Shown here piece by piece: positions 9,209 to 18,163 of a stretch of 64,000 nt of DNA. Source of the stretch: Carnobacterium_A antarcticum (GTDB taxonomy: Bacteria; Bacillota; Bacilli; Lactobacillales; Carnobacteriaceae); NCBI RefSeq assembly GCF_042658365.1, contig NZ_JBHSQC010000004.1; one strand, 5' to 3'. Every line of letters starts with the position of its first letter. Position 1 is the first letter of the stretch. The notes under the pieces were generated by a model. The model did not search any database. It was not told the origin of the DNA and worked only from the letters and a program-made list of their open reading frames with translations. Both the position numbers and the translations under genes were made by a program.

Positions 9209-9907
9209 ATGAAAACAGGTATGAGCAAAAAAGCTTTGATTGGTGCAACAACTTTAGCAACTTCTTTAGTTTTAGCAGCATGCAGCAGCGGAAATCAAGA
9301 GGACACGACAACTACGCCAAGCGAAGCTTCTTCAGAGATGATGATGTCAAGCGATCAAATTGACAGTTCCAGCATGATGTCATCGGACTCCAGTTCTTCA
9401 ATGAGCTCTAGTTCCAGCACTGCAGATTCTAGTTCTTCTAGCTCTAGTAATACGGATACCTCATCTAAAGGCATCGAAAACAAAACGTTTGATGTCAGTA
9501 TGGAAGATGCTGTGAATAAATTTAAAGATGAATACTCAGATGCGGAAATCACATCTGTCAGCATAGATGAGGATTCAAACAATTATGTTTATAAAGTTGA
9601 AGGTTATAATGCAACGAACGAGGTAGAATTAGAAGTTGACGCTACCACCGGAGAAGTGATGAATAAAGACACAGACGATAAAGATAATGTCGATGATGAT
9701 GAAGTCTTAGACTTAGCCGGACTGGTTTCACCGCAAGAAGCGATGAAAGCGGCATTGGATAAAGTCGGCAGCGGATACGCCAAAGAATGGGGTATCGATA
9801 GCAAGAATGGAACAATCTATTATGAAATAGACGTCGAAGGCAGCGACAGTGCGAATGATGATGTTCATATCGATGCTAAAACAGGAGAGTTTCTTGAATT
9901 TGACTAG
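9209..9907 (+). CDS. Lipoprotein with two PepSY-like domains
   Basis: Secreted lipoprotein of 232 residues. The signal peptide ends in the lipobox LAAC (C25). A long serine/methionine-rich spacer (about 38-85) follows, then two PepSY-like repeats (about 95-150 and 168-232), each ending in the typical D-A-x-TGE motif. PepSY domains are thought to modulate proteases or bind at the cell surface; the target is unknown. The SD is AGAAGGAGAAGG. A strong terminator follows, so it is likely a single-gene unit. Confidence 0.85.
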   Translation: MKTGMSKKALIGATTLATSLVLAACSSGNQEDTTTTPSEASSEMMMSSDQIDSSSMMSSDSSSSMSSSSSTADSSSSSSSNTDTSSKGIENKTFDVSMEDAVNKFKDEYSDAEITSVSIDEDSNNYVYKVEGYNATNEVELEVDATTGEVMNKDTDDKDNVDDDEVLDLAGLVSPQEAMKAALDKVGSGYAKEWGIDSKNGTIYYEIDVEGSDSANDDVHIDAKTGEFLEFD

Positions 9908-9945
9908 AAAATAACTAGGTTAGCCGTGGGGCAGCCTTAACGATT

Positions 9946-9991
9946 AAATAAGTCGTAAGAAGCAGCTTTTACTGCTTCTTACGACTTATTT
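9946..9991 (+). terminator. Terminator after PepSY lipoprotein
   Basis: A perfect 20-bp stem (AAATAAGTCGTAAGAAGCAG with its complement), loop CTTTTA. Its A-rich left arm could also terminate on the other strand. Confidence 0.8.
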
Positions 9992-10061
9992 TGTGTTATA
10001 CTGTTTTACATTGTTTTAAATTAAAAACTAAAAAAGAAAATGTAGAAATGTAGGGATACTG

Positions 10062-10763
10062 ATGGCTTTCGTAGAAATAATAAATGAATACAAACGCTAT
10101 CAAATGGGGGAAACTACTATTTCCGCCAATGATGGCATATCTTTCGAGATTGAAAAAGGTGAATTTGCTGTGATCGTTGGACCGAGTGGTGCCGGAAAAT
10201 CGACTGTTTTGAATATTTTGGGCGGAATGGATGTTGCGGACGAAGGGCAAATCATTGTCGATGGAAAAGACATTGCTGATTACTCCAAAAAACAATTGAC
10301 CGGCTATCGTCGCGATGATGTGGGCTTTGTTTTTCAATTTTATAATTTAGTACCAAATTTGACAGCCAAAGAGAACGTAGAATTAGCTGGGGAGATTTCG
10401 CCACATGCGTTAGACGCTGAAAAGGTATTACAAGATGTCGGTTTGGGCCACCGATTGAATAATTTTCCTGCTCAATTATCGGGAGGAGAACAACAAAGGG
10501 TGGCCATTGCCAGAGCGTTGGCCAAACAACCAAAATTATTGTTGTGCGACGAACCAACTGGAGCACTAGATTATGAAACCGGAAAACAAGTCTTAAAATT
10601 GTTGCAAGATACTTGTAAAAATACAGGTACGACCGTGATCGTTATTACACATAACCAAGCAATTGCTCCTATGGCGGATCGGATGATTGAAATCAACAAT
10701 GCTAAAGTTCGTGAAGTTACATTAAACCCCAACCCGACATCCGTTGCGGATATTGAGTGGTGA
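10062..10763 (+). CDS. ABC transporter ATP-binding protein, MacB/LolD type
   Basis: Cytoplasmic ATPase of 233 residues. Walker A is GPSGAGKS (about 40-47), the Q-loop is VFQFYN, the signature is LSGGEQQ (about 138-144), Walker B is LLLCDEPTGALD, and the switch histidine is in VITHNQ. It belongs to the subfamily that powers FtsX-like mechanotransmission or lipoprotein export rather than classical import. It is followed after 11 bp by its permease gene. Confidence 0.9.
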   Translation: MAFVEIINEYKRYQMGETTISANDGISFEIEKGEFAVIVGPSGAGKSTVLNILGGMDVADEGQIIVDGKDIADYSKKQLTGYRRDDVGFVFQFYNLVPNLTAKENVELAGEISPHALDAEKVLQDVGLGHRLNNFPAQLSGGEQQRVAIARALAKQPKLLLCDEPTGALDYETGKQVLKLLQDTCKNTGTTVIVITHNQAIAPMADRMIEINNAKVREVTLNPNPTSVADIEW

Positions 10764-10774
10764 GGGGGTATAAA

Positions 10775-13700
10775 ATGAAAAAGAAAGCGTTATGGAAAGA
10801 TATCTTTAAAGAAATGTGGAAATCAAAAGCTCGATTCTTATCGATTTTTGCCATTATTACATTAGGCGTTGCTTTTTTTGCCGGGATCAAAGCAACCGGC
10901 CCAGATATGATTGATACAGCTGACCATTATTATCAAGATAAAAATTTAATGGATTTGAAAGTCGTATCTACTTACGGGCTGGAGCAAGAGGACTTGGAGT
11001 TGCTGGAAACCGTTAAAGGTGCTACTGTTCGAGGCACTTATAGCCAAGACGTGATTCTGCAGGATAGCAGATTAGTCACAAAAATCATGGGGTATCCAAA
11101 AGATGCAGGACAAGCATCCAATCAATATGCCGTTGAATCCGGACGGATGCCTGAAAAATCCGGTGAGATCGCTTTGGATGCTAATTTAACTTATACAGAT
11201 GAGTATCAATTAGGCGATACGGTGACGTTGACAACAGATGATCAAGAAACCCCGTTGTCGGATACATTAGCTGTGGAAACGTATCAAGTCGTCGGATTTG
11301 TCCACAATCCTCAATACATTGAAAACTATGCCAGAGGCAGCAGTACCGTTGGAAAAGGAACATTGGACGGCTTTGCTGTGGTTTTAGATACCGACTTCGA
11401 TAGCGATTATTTTACAGAGGCTTATCTGACCTTTTCTGATACAGCTTCGCTTGAAGCCTATTCAAAAGAATACGAAGACAAAGTTGAAGTGCACACGAAA
11501 GAAATCGAAGAACTTGTAAAAGAACAACCGCAAGAACGTTTAGACACCATCCAAAGCGAAGCACAAAAAGAAATCGACGAAGGCCAAGCTGAAATCGATG
11601 AAGCTAAAGAAAAATTAGCAGATGGCCAAAAGCAACTGGATGATGCCAAACAAACAATAGCGGCAGGTTGGGAAGATTACCAAGCGGGTCAGGAAAAGCT
11701 AACGACAGAAACAACCAAAGCCCAGGCGGAAATAGATGCCAATATCCAAAAATTAGCAGACGGCAAAGCCGAACTAGCTACGAAACGAGCTGAACTTGAA
11801 GCTGGACAAACGGAGTTAAATCAAGCTAAAGAAACGTTTGAGAATAAAAAAGCAGCAGCACAAGCTCAATTGAGTGCTGGGGCAAATGAACTGGATGCCA
11901 ACCAGCAAAAAATCGATGAAGGATTGCAGGCGATCCAAGCAGCCGAAGCTGAATTGGAAGACGGCAAAGCAGCCATCGCTAGCGGCCTAGCTGAACTAGA
12001 CACCAAAGCTCAAGAAATCCAAACGGGCGAAGCCGCACTTGCAAATCAAAAAGCTGAATTGCAAGCCGGACAAAAAGAGCTGGATGCGGCTAAGCGAACT
12101 TTTGAGACGCAAAAAAATCAAGTTCAAGACTTCTCAGCTACGGTCCGTCAACTAATAAATACTCCCATTGCCTCCGTTCCGGCTGAAACGCAGGCAACAC
12201 TGATTGCAGCAGCTGGAGACGTCGATTCTTCCATGGGAGAGCTGCTAAGAGGTTATTTCAGCGGACAGCTGCCAGCCTCCGATGTTACTGCAGCTCTTGA
12301 TTCCGTTCAGAATTCGTTGACAGCCGGCGAAGCAGAATTAGTTGCGAAACAGCAAGAAATCGACCAAGGCCAGCAAGCGATCCAAGCCGCTGAAACCGAA
12401 CTAGCTGAAGGAAAAGCTGCAGTGAAAGCAGGTCAAGCTGAATTAACAACCAATCAGCAAAAAATACAAAGCGGCGAGCCTGAGTTAGCAGCTAAACGAG
12501 CTGAACTTGAAGCCGCCCAAACTCAATTAAACGAAGCCAAAGAAACATTTGAAGCCCAAAAAGCAGACGGAAAAGCTCAATTGGCCGCTGGTGAAGCTGA
12601 AATTGCTGCTAATCAGCAGCAAATCGATGCCGGTTTTCAGGCGATCCAAGCAGCCGAAACCGAATTAGCAGATGGCGAAGCTCAGCTGACTGAGGGGCAA
12701 GCAAAATTAGCTCAAGAAAAAGCAAATGGGGAAGCCGAATTGGCAGCGGCTAAACAACAGCTTGAAGCAGGACAAGCTGATTATGATACTGCTTTAGCAG
12801 AATTTGAAACAAAGAAAAAAGAAGCAGATAAAGAGATTTCCGAAGGTGAAGCCGAACTAGCGGACGCTAAAAAAGAGTTGGCAGCATTGACAGTCCCTGA
12901 ATATTTTGTCTTTGATCGCAGTGTCAATCCGGGCTATGCTGAATTCAGTGATAATGCAGAACGAATTTCAGCCATCGCACAAGTTTTCCCGGTTTTCTTT
13001 TTCTTGATTGCCGCATTGGTGTGTTTAACAACTATGACCCGAATGGTGGACGAACAACGGTTGCAAATCGGAACGCTCAAAGCATTAGGCTATTCCAACT
13101 GGGATATTTCTAAAAAGTTTTTAGTTTATGCTTCGCTTGCCAGTATAGTAGGAACGGTCATTGGTTTAGTCATCGGTTACGAAGTTTTCCCGGCCGTTAT
13201 TTTCAATGCCTATGGTTCTCTCTATAACTTGCCGAGTGTGCGAATCACTTATTACCTCAGTTATGCGTTGATTTCATTTGCTATTGCGATTCTTTGTACG
13301 GTTGCTTCTGCCTATGTAGCTACGCGTGTTGAATTAAACAGCAATGCTGCTGAGTTGATGCGTCCGAAAGCACCGAAAATCGGCAAGCGCATTATGTTGG
13401 AACGTATCCCATTCATTTGGAACCGAATGGGCTTCATTCAGAAAGTAACCGCTCGTAACTTATTCCGCTACAAACAGCGCATGCTGATGACGGTCTTAGG
13501 TGTTGCCGGATGTACGGCCTTGATTTTAACCGGTTTTGGTTTATCCGATTCGATTGCGGATATGGCTGATTTGCAATACGGGAAAGTGATGAAATACGAT
13601 GCATTAGTTGCTTATAACACAGACACAACTGAAGAAGAAGATAAAGAGTACCAAGATTTTATTGGGTCACAAACGGATATTACAGGCCGCTTGGACGTGC

Positions 13701-14572
13701 TTCAAGAAACATACAGTGTTTCTGAAAAAGGCGTCAATACACAAGATGTAACAATTTTTGTACCTGAAGAAACGACTCAGCTAGCGGATTATGTGCTGCT
13801 AAACGATCGAAGTTCAGGAGAGAACTATTCGTTGTCCGATGATGGAGCGATCATTACTGAGAAATTAGCCAAGCTCTTTGATGTGAAAATTGGCGATTCT
13901 TTAACGCTGACCGATACAGATAACGATCAGGTGAACGTAACCGTAAATCAAATTGTTGAAAATTATACTGGTCATTACGTTTTTGTGACAAAAGACTATT
14001 ATGAAGCAGCTGTTGATCAACAACCTGATTACAATACTCAGTTGTTGAACTACGATAAAACAAAAAGTTGGGAAGACAAGCTGGGAAGCGAGTTAACGAA
14101 TCAACCAAAAGTTGCTGCGGTCAATTTCGTTAGACAAATCAGCGGCGCTTTTGGCGACACAATGGCTAGTTTAGCGATCGTGACACTCGTCTTGATTGTT
14201 TCAGCAGGACTACTGGCATTTGTTGTGTTGTATAACTTGACGAACATCAATGTATCGGAACGGATCAGAGAACTTTCAACTATTAAAGTGCTAGGATTTT
14301 ACGATAAAGAAGTCACCATGTATATTTATCGTGAAAACATTATTTTAACCTTGATGGGAGTGGTAGCGGGGTCCTTCCTCGGTATGCTATTGCATCGGTT
14401 TGTATTGTCTACTGCTGAAGTTGATATGATGATGTTCAGTCCCGATATTCAACCTTTGAGTTTCTTGTATTCAGGGTTGCTGACTATTTTGTTCTCGGGA
14501 ATCGTAATGATTGCCATGCACATTAAATTAAAAGACATTGATATGATTGAAGCACTTAAATCAGTCGATTAA
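10775..14572 (+). CDS. FtsX-like ABC permease with duplicated extracellular coiled coil
   Basis: Very large permease (1265 residues). Order: N-terminal membrane helix (about 21-37), extracellular MacB-type domain, a long Ala/Glu/Gln-rich coiled coil (about 242-705), a first FtsX helix set (about 735-850), a second membrane helix (about 900), a second extracellular domain, and a C-terminal FtsX set (about 1130-1260). The coiled coil consists of two related halves separated by a non-repetitive linker (about 452-519); matching DNA blocks lie exactly 711 bp (237 codons) apart. The start is ATG 10775 after AGGGGG; GTG codons upstream overlap the preceding stop. Such permeases often act in peptide sensing, antimicrobial resistance or cell-wall control; the role here is unknown. 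Confidence 0.87.
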   Translation: MKKKALWKDIFKEMWKSKARFLSIFAIITLGVAFFAGIKATGPDMIDTADHYYQDKNLMDLKVVSTYGLEQEDLELLETVKGATVRGTYSQDVILQDSRLVTKIMGYPKDAGQASNQYAVESGRMPEKSGEIALDANLTYTDEYQLGDTVTLTTDDQETPLSDTLAVETYQVVGFVHNPQYIENYARGSSTVGKGTLDGFAVVLDTDFDSDYFTEAYLTFSDTASLEAYSKEYEDKVEVHTKEIEELVKEQPQERLDTIQSEAQKEIDEGQAEIDEAKEKLADGQKQLDDAKQTIAAGWEDYQAGQEKLTTETTKAQAEIDANIQKLADGKAELATKRAELEAGQTELNQAKETFENKKAAAQAQLSAGANELDANQQKIDEGLQAIQAAEAELEDGKAAIASGLAELDTKAQEIQTGEAALANQKAELQAGQKELDAAKRTFETQKNQVQDFSATVRQLINTPIASVPAETQATLIAAAGDVDSSMGELLRGYFSGQLPASDVTAALDSVQNSLTAGEAELVAKQQEIDQGQQAIQAAETELAEGKAAVKAGQAELTTNQQKIQSGEPELAAKRAELEAAQTQLNEAKETFEAQKADGKAQLAAGEAEIAANQQQIDAGFQAIQAAETELADGEAQLTEGQAKLAQEKANGEAELAAAKQQLEAGQADYDTALAEFETKKKEADKEISEGEAELADAKKELAALTVPEYFVFDRSVNPGYAEFSDNAERISAIAQVFPVFFFLIAALVCLTTMTRMVDEQRLQIGTLKALGYSNWDISKKFLVYASLASIVGTVIGLVIGYEVFPAVIFNAYGSLYNLPSVRITYYLSYALISFAIAILCTVASAYVATRVELNSNAAELMRPKAPKIGKRIMLERIPFIWNRMGFIQKVTARNLFRYKQRMLMTVLGVAGCTALILTGFGLSDSIADMADLQYGKVMKYDALVAYNTDTTEEEDKEYQDFIGSQTDITGRLDVLQETYSVSEKGVNTQDVTIFVPEETTQLADYVLLNDRSSGENYSLSDDGAIITEKLAKLFDVKIGDSLTLTDTDNDQVNVTVNQIVENYTGHYVFVTKDYYEAAVDQQPDYNTQLLNYDKTKSWEDKLGSELTNQPKVAAVNFVRQISGAFGDTMASLAIVTLVLIVSAGLLAFVVLYNLTNINVSERIRELSTIKVLGFYDKEVTMYIYRENIILTLMGVVAGSFLGMLLHRFVLSTAEVDMMMFSPDIQPLSFLYSGLLTILFSGIVMIAMHIKLKDIDMIEALKSVD

Positions 14573-14586
14573 ATATAAAAGCATTC

Positions 14587-14630
14587 AAAAAAAGCTGATT
14601 TTATCTATATAAGATAAAATCAGCTTTTTT
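14587..14630 (+). terminator. Terminator of ABC operon
   Basis: Stem AGCTGATTTTATCT / AGATAAAATCAGCT, loop ATATA, followed by TTTTTT. Confidence 0.9.
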
Positions 14631-14748
14631 GATGAACAATTAACTGAGAGGGGTTTCAGTGGTGCGAAAATTAAAATATTGTTATATTTTTTAGTAGAGT
14701 TGAATTACATCTAACGATTGGGACGAGGAGAGGTTAGTAAAAAGATTA

Positions 14749-15582
14749 TTGAGCTGTTATGCGAGTGATTTTGAAAAAATGACGCCGCAAGAATTGAAGC
14801 AATCTATTTTGGCGAGTGAAGGCAGAACGGTACTTTCTGAAAATATGGTCACAGCAGGTCCAACTGCAGGGGATGTGACCAATAGCGAATTGGCAAGAGC
14901 TTTTGGAGCTGATTTAATCCTATTGAATGTTTTAGATGCTTTTAATCCAGAAACCAATGGATTGCCTGCTTCAGATGAACCCATTAAATTGCTTAAAAAA
15001 ATGTTGGGACGCCCGGTTGGAGTCAAACTAGAACCTGTAGACCCAAATGCAGATATGCAAGAAGAGGGACTGAAGATCACTAAAGTCCGTCAAAGCAATC
15101 AAGCAACATTAGAAAAAGCTAATGAACTTGGTTTTGATTTTATCTGTTTAATGGGAAACCCTGGAACAGGTGTAACCAATAAAGAAATTGGTGCAGCAGT
15201 TAAATTAGCGAAAGAGACCTTTCATGGGTTGATCATAGCTGGTAAGATGCATGGAGCCGGTGTAAATGAACCGGTAGCTAACTTAACCGCTATTGATGAG
15301 TTTATTGACAACGGAGCTGATATTATTTTAGTTCCAGTTGTTGGGACCGTACCTGGCTTTACACAAGCCGAATTGATTCAAGCGGTGAAAAAAATTAAAG
15401 CCAAAGGAGCATTGGCAATGTCTGCGATCGGTACCAGTCAAGAAAGTTCCCCTCCTAGCACGATTCGCGACATTGCGCTGATGAATAGAATTGCAGGAGT
15501 AGACATTCAACACACCGGCGATGCCGGTTACGGCGGTATTGTTCCTTATGAAAATATATTAGAAATATCATATGAACGCTAG
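14749..15582 (+). CDS. Predicted TIM-barrel protein, DUF7916-like (function unknown)
   Basis: A 277-codon frame. Alternating short hydrophobic strands (ADLILLNVLDAF, FDFICLMGNPGTG, GLIIAGKMHG, ADIILVPVVG) suggest a beta/alpha barrel related to the PEP-mutase fold. From memory it resembles a family annotated as DUF7916 or, misleadingly, as HAD-like hydrolase; I cannot confirm that. The start is doubtful. TTG 14749 is the first legal start, but it lies 15 bases beyond GAGGAGAGG. The upstream in-frame codons TTA GTA AAA AGA TTA would extend the protein with LVKRL, and I recall relatives beginning like that. Confidence 0.6.
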   Translation: MSCYASDFEKMTPQELKQSILASEGRTVLSENMVTAGPTAGDVTNSELARAFGADLILLNVLDAFNPETNGLPASDEPIKLLKKMLGRPVGVKLEPVDPNADMQEEGLKITKVRQSNQATLEKANELGFDFICLMGNPGTGVTNKEIGAAVKLAKETFHGLIIAGKMHGAGVNEPVANLTAIDEFIDNGADIILVPVVGTVPGFTQAELIQAVKKIKAKGALAMSAIGTSQESSPPSTIRDIALMNRIAGVDIQHTGDAGYGGIVPYENILEISYER

Positions 15583-15585
15583 ACG

Positions 15586-15619
15586 AAAAACTCTTTCATG
15601 TACTGTGAAAGAGTTTTTT
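15586..15619. terminator. Bidirectional terminator
   Basis: AAAAACTCTTTC / GAAAGAGTTTTTT between converging genes. Confidence 0.85.
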
Positions 15620-15624
15620 GTTCC

Positions 15625-16137
15625 TTAAGAACGCTCTTTAAAAAAGCGGTGAATAAAATACGACGAAAAAATAATGTTCACTAAAATAGCGATAGCACTG
15701 CCAATGACGGTATCGAAGACGCGGTTAAGCGCATAAAGATGTGTTGCTCCAGCAGGAATCGTAAAATAAGTAATCATATAAGTTGCCGTCCCGCCAATGA
15801 TACCTTCATGATAATTTAAACGATCGCAGATAATGATCACGAGCATTTGACCAATGGCTACGCCGAATAGTTCCACAATAAAAGAATAGCCTGTAAATTG
15901 TTGGATCAAAACAAGAAGAGTCGCAATCAAGGCACCAACAGCATTTCCGAAAATCCGTGTCTTTCCGAAATCAAAGCTGGTTCTCCAGTTTTCTCTTAAA
16001 GAAAAAACAGCTGCTAATGCGGCCAAAGCAGGAGTTCCACGATTCGTATAATGGAAAAGCAGCATACAAAGAGCTACTGCAATACCCGTTTTGATCGTAC
16101 GCATACCAATTTTATAATTTTTAAACACTTGCTTCAC
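15625..16137 (-). CDS. Half-size FUSC/ArAE-type membrane protein
   Basis: 170 residues, four to five membrane segments. It resembles only the N-terminal membrane half of aromatic acid exporter (ArAE/FUSC) proteins. The motif MRTIKTGIAVALC matches the opening of the full-length relative at 16895 (LRTIKITLATVLA). Conserved FSLRENWRTSFDFGKTRIFGNAVGA is shared with the adjacent paralogue. It lacks the cytoplasmic C-terminal domain and may need a partner. It has weak in-frame similarity at every membrane segment to the upstream gene, which suggests tandem duplication. Confidence 0.75.
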   Translation of the reverse strand: MKQVFKNYKIGMRTIKTGIAVALCMLLFHYTNRGTPALAALAAVFSLRENWRTSFDFGKTRIFGNAVGALIATLLVLIQQFTGYSFIVELFGVAIGQMLVIIICDRLNYHEGIIGGTATYMITYFTIPAGATHLYALNRVFDTVIGSAIAILVNIIFSSYFIHRFFKERS

Positions 16138-16230
16138 TCTTTCTTCCGTTGAGTTGCTTCGCTAATGGCTTAGAATCAACTCTGATACTTTCTATCATAC
16201 ACGAAAAACTGTCTCGTGTGCATAAGTGGG

Positions 16231-16731
16231 CTATTTTTTAGCAGATTTTTTAGGAAAAGCCGGAACGAGCCGGTTGACACCGATGGCGATAAACGTTCCA
16301 ATAAATGTATCAAAGAGCCGTTGTACGGCATAAAGGACAGCATTATCTAGAGGAATCGTATAGTAAATAATGAGAAAAGCAGCAGTAGCACCGATGATAC
16401 CAGGGTTGTTCCCGATACGATCACATAAAACAATAATAAAGATGACCGCAAGCGGCACACCGATCAGCTCAAACCAAAATGTCTCTCCTAAAAAATGCTG
16501 TATCAGTACAAAGGCCGTAGCGGTCAAAGCTCCGATCGAATTGCCCAAAATGCGTGTTTTTCCAAAGGCATAGCTGGTTTTCCAGTTTTCTCTTAAAGCA
16601 TAGATAGCAGATAAGCAGGCAATCATAGGCGCTCCGCGATCAAAAAAATGAAATACTAAAATACAAATAGCAACAGCCAGAGCTGTTTTGATCGTTCGTA
16701 TCCCTAGACGGTAATTTCCAATAGTTGACAT
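16231..16731 (-). CDS. Half-size FUSC/ArAE-type membrane protein, paralogue
   Basis: 166 residues. It is a paralogue of the neighbour downstream: IRTIKTALAVAIC, YALRENWKTSYAFGKTRILGNSIGA and the RLFDTFIG segment all align. The start is placed at ATG 16731 because the paralogue begins at the same point and AAAGAG lies upstream; an in-frame TTG at 16764 would add 11 polar residues. The two genes are separated by 93 bp and probably cotranscribed. Substrate unknown. Confidence 0.75.
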   Translation of the reverse strand: MSTIGNYRLGIRTIKTALAVAICILVFHFFDRGAPMIACLSAIYALRENWKTSYAFGKTRILGNSIGALTATAFVLIQHFLGETFWFELIGVPLAVIFIIVLCDRIGNNPGIIGATAAFLIIYYTIPLDNAVLYAVQRLFDTFIGTFIAIGVNRLVPAFPKKSAKK

Positions 16732-16894
16732 CGTTTCATCTCTTTCTGTCTTTTGTTGAATCAAATGAGTTCTTTCGTTTATAGTAATACAAAAACCGAT
16801 TGAACAAAACTAATATCCAAGAACGCCTGTCTTTTCATAGAGTTTTTCCTGGAAATGAGCTATTCTTGAAGAAGCGGAAGGAGACTATGCAATC

Positions 16895-17860
16895 ATGACG
16901 ATTAGTTTAAGAACCATAAAAATTACGCTGGCCACTGTGCTTGCGATTCTTTTAGCAGAAATGTTGCAGTTAGATTATACGGTATCTGCAGGAATCATTG
17001 CTATTTTAAGTGTGTTAGATACCAAAATATCTTCTTTAAAGACAGCTGGGCAAAGAATTGTTTCCACTATTGTAGCACTAACCATCGCAGCGGTTTTATT
17101 TCAATTAGTTGGTTTTACTACGTTTGTTTTTGGGCTGTATCTTCTGATTTATGTACCCATTGCTTATAAATTAAATGTACAAGCGGGGATCGCGCCTTGT
17201 TCCGTTTTGGTAAGCCACCTTTTATTAGAGCAAAGTACTTCTTTTAGCTGGCTTATGAATGAATTTCTTTTAATGGTGATAGGCGCAAGTTTAGCCGTTT
17301 TATTCAACCTATATATGCCCTCAAAAGAGACTCAAATTCAAGAGATGCAGCATACCGTTGATGAGAAAATTAAAGGAATATTGCTTTATTTTGATCAAAC
17401 ATTGCGAGAAGGATTTTCAGGAAATGACGATTACCAGCTGATTCAAGAACTAGAAACGACTTTAGATGACGCTATTCGGATTGCGTATACAGAATTTGAT
17501 AATCAATTAATGAAACCTCAATTCTATGAGATCCATTATTTTGAAATGCGAAAAGTACAGGCATCGATCCTAAAACAGATGGCTACTAATTTACGATTTT
17601 GTCATTTGCCAACGAAGCAAAATAAAATATTGGCTGGCTTGTTTTATTTAACCGCCCAGCAATTACATGAAAGCAATCCTGGTACTTTTTTAATGCAGGA
17701 TATTCAAGAATTATTAAATTACTTTCGAACGAGTCCGCTGCCGCAATCTCGTGAAGAATTTGAAAATCGAGCAGTCTTATTTCAATTATTAAATGAGTTC
17801 ACCCGTTTTATTGAAACAAAACAACTTTTTTATGAAAAGTATGCTCCAGAAACCAAATAG
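16895..17860 (+). CDS. Aromatic acid exporter family protein, YqjA-like
   Basis: Full-length relative (321 residues) of the two half-size proteins encoded divergently upstream. The membrane half occupies about 1-145 and the soluble C-terminal domain (ArAE_1_C type) about 150-315, with many Glu/Gln helices. The architecture matches B. subtilis YqjA. The transported compound is not known; export of an organic acid is inferred only from the family name. The stop is followed by dispersed repeat copy B. Confidence 0.8.
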   Translation: MTISLRTIKITLATVLAILLAEMLQLDYTVSAGIIAILSVLDTKISSLKTAGQRIVSTIVALTIAAVLFQLVGFTTFVFGLYLLIYVPIAYKLNVQAGIAPCSVLVSHLLLEQSTSFSWLMNEFLLMVIGASLAVLFNLYMPSKETQIQEMQHTVDEKIKGILLYFDQTLREGFSGNDDYQLIQELETTLDDAIRIAYTEFDNQLMKPQFYEIHYFEMRKVQASILKQMATNLRFCHLPTKQNKILAGLFYLTAQQLHESNPGTFLMQDIQELLNYFRTSPLPQSREEFENRAVLFQLLNEFTRFIETKQLFYEKYAPETK

Positions 17861-17896
17861 ACAATTTTGCGGACGGTCAATAAAATCCAAAGGAGC

Positions 17897-18073
17897 GGCT
17901 CTTTATATCAAGTAGTGTTGGCGACTCTCTGGAATTTACGTGTTTGCTTGTAGAAAGCCATGAGCCCTTGGGTCTCCAGGTTTTCAAGGCTACAAACAGC
18001 CCCTATTCCTCCAAAAATTTCAAGATTGTAGCATATAGCCATTTCACTTACAAAAACCCAAAATAATAGAACC
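17897..18073 (+). repeat. Dispersed repeat, copy B (shortened)
   Basis: Same element and orientation as copy A but about 38 bp shorter. It has lost the GGAATTTCC-containing block, part of the CCTCTTC block and a few bases near the middle. It retains TTTACGTGTTTGCTTGT, GGTCTCCAGGTTTTCAAG and CCTCCAAAAATTTCAAGATT. The rest of the 17861-18163 gap holds no recognised gene. Confidence 0.8.
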
Positions 18074-18163
18074 AAAAAAGCTTTTTTAAATGATGAAAAA
18101 TTTTTCCACATTGAATGTGGTGCATAATAAGATTGTTTAATAAAAAAAGGTGGAATTTATACA

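Noticed and set aside
9355..9582. Serine/leucine-rich frame opposite the PepSY lipoprotein
   Set aside because: A shadow of the low-complexity serine region on the other strand.
17908..18111. 67-codon minus-strand frame in repeat copy B
   Set aside because: The matching frame in copy A is closed by a stop and shifted by insertions, so coding conservation is lacking.
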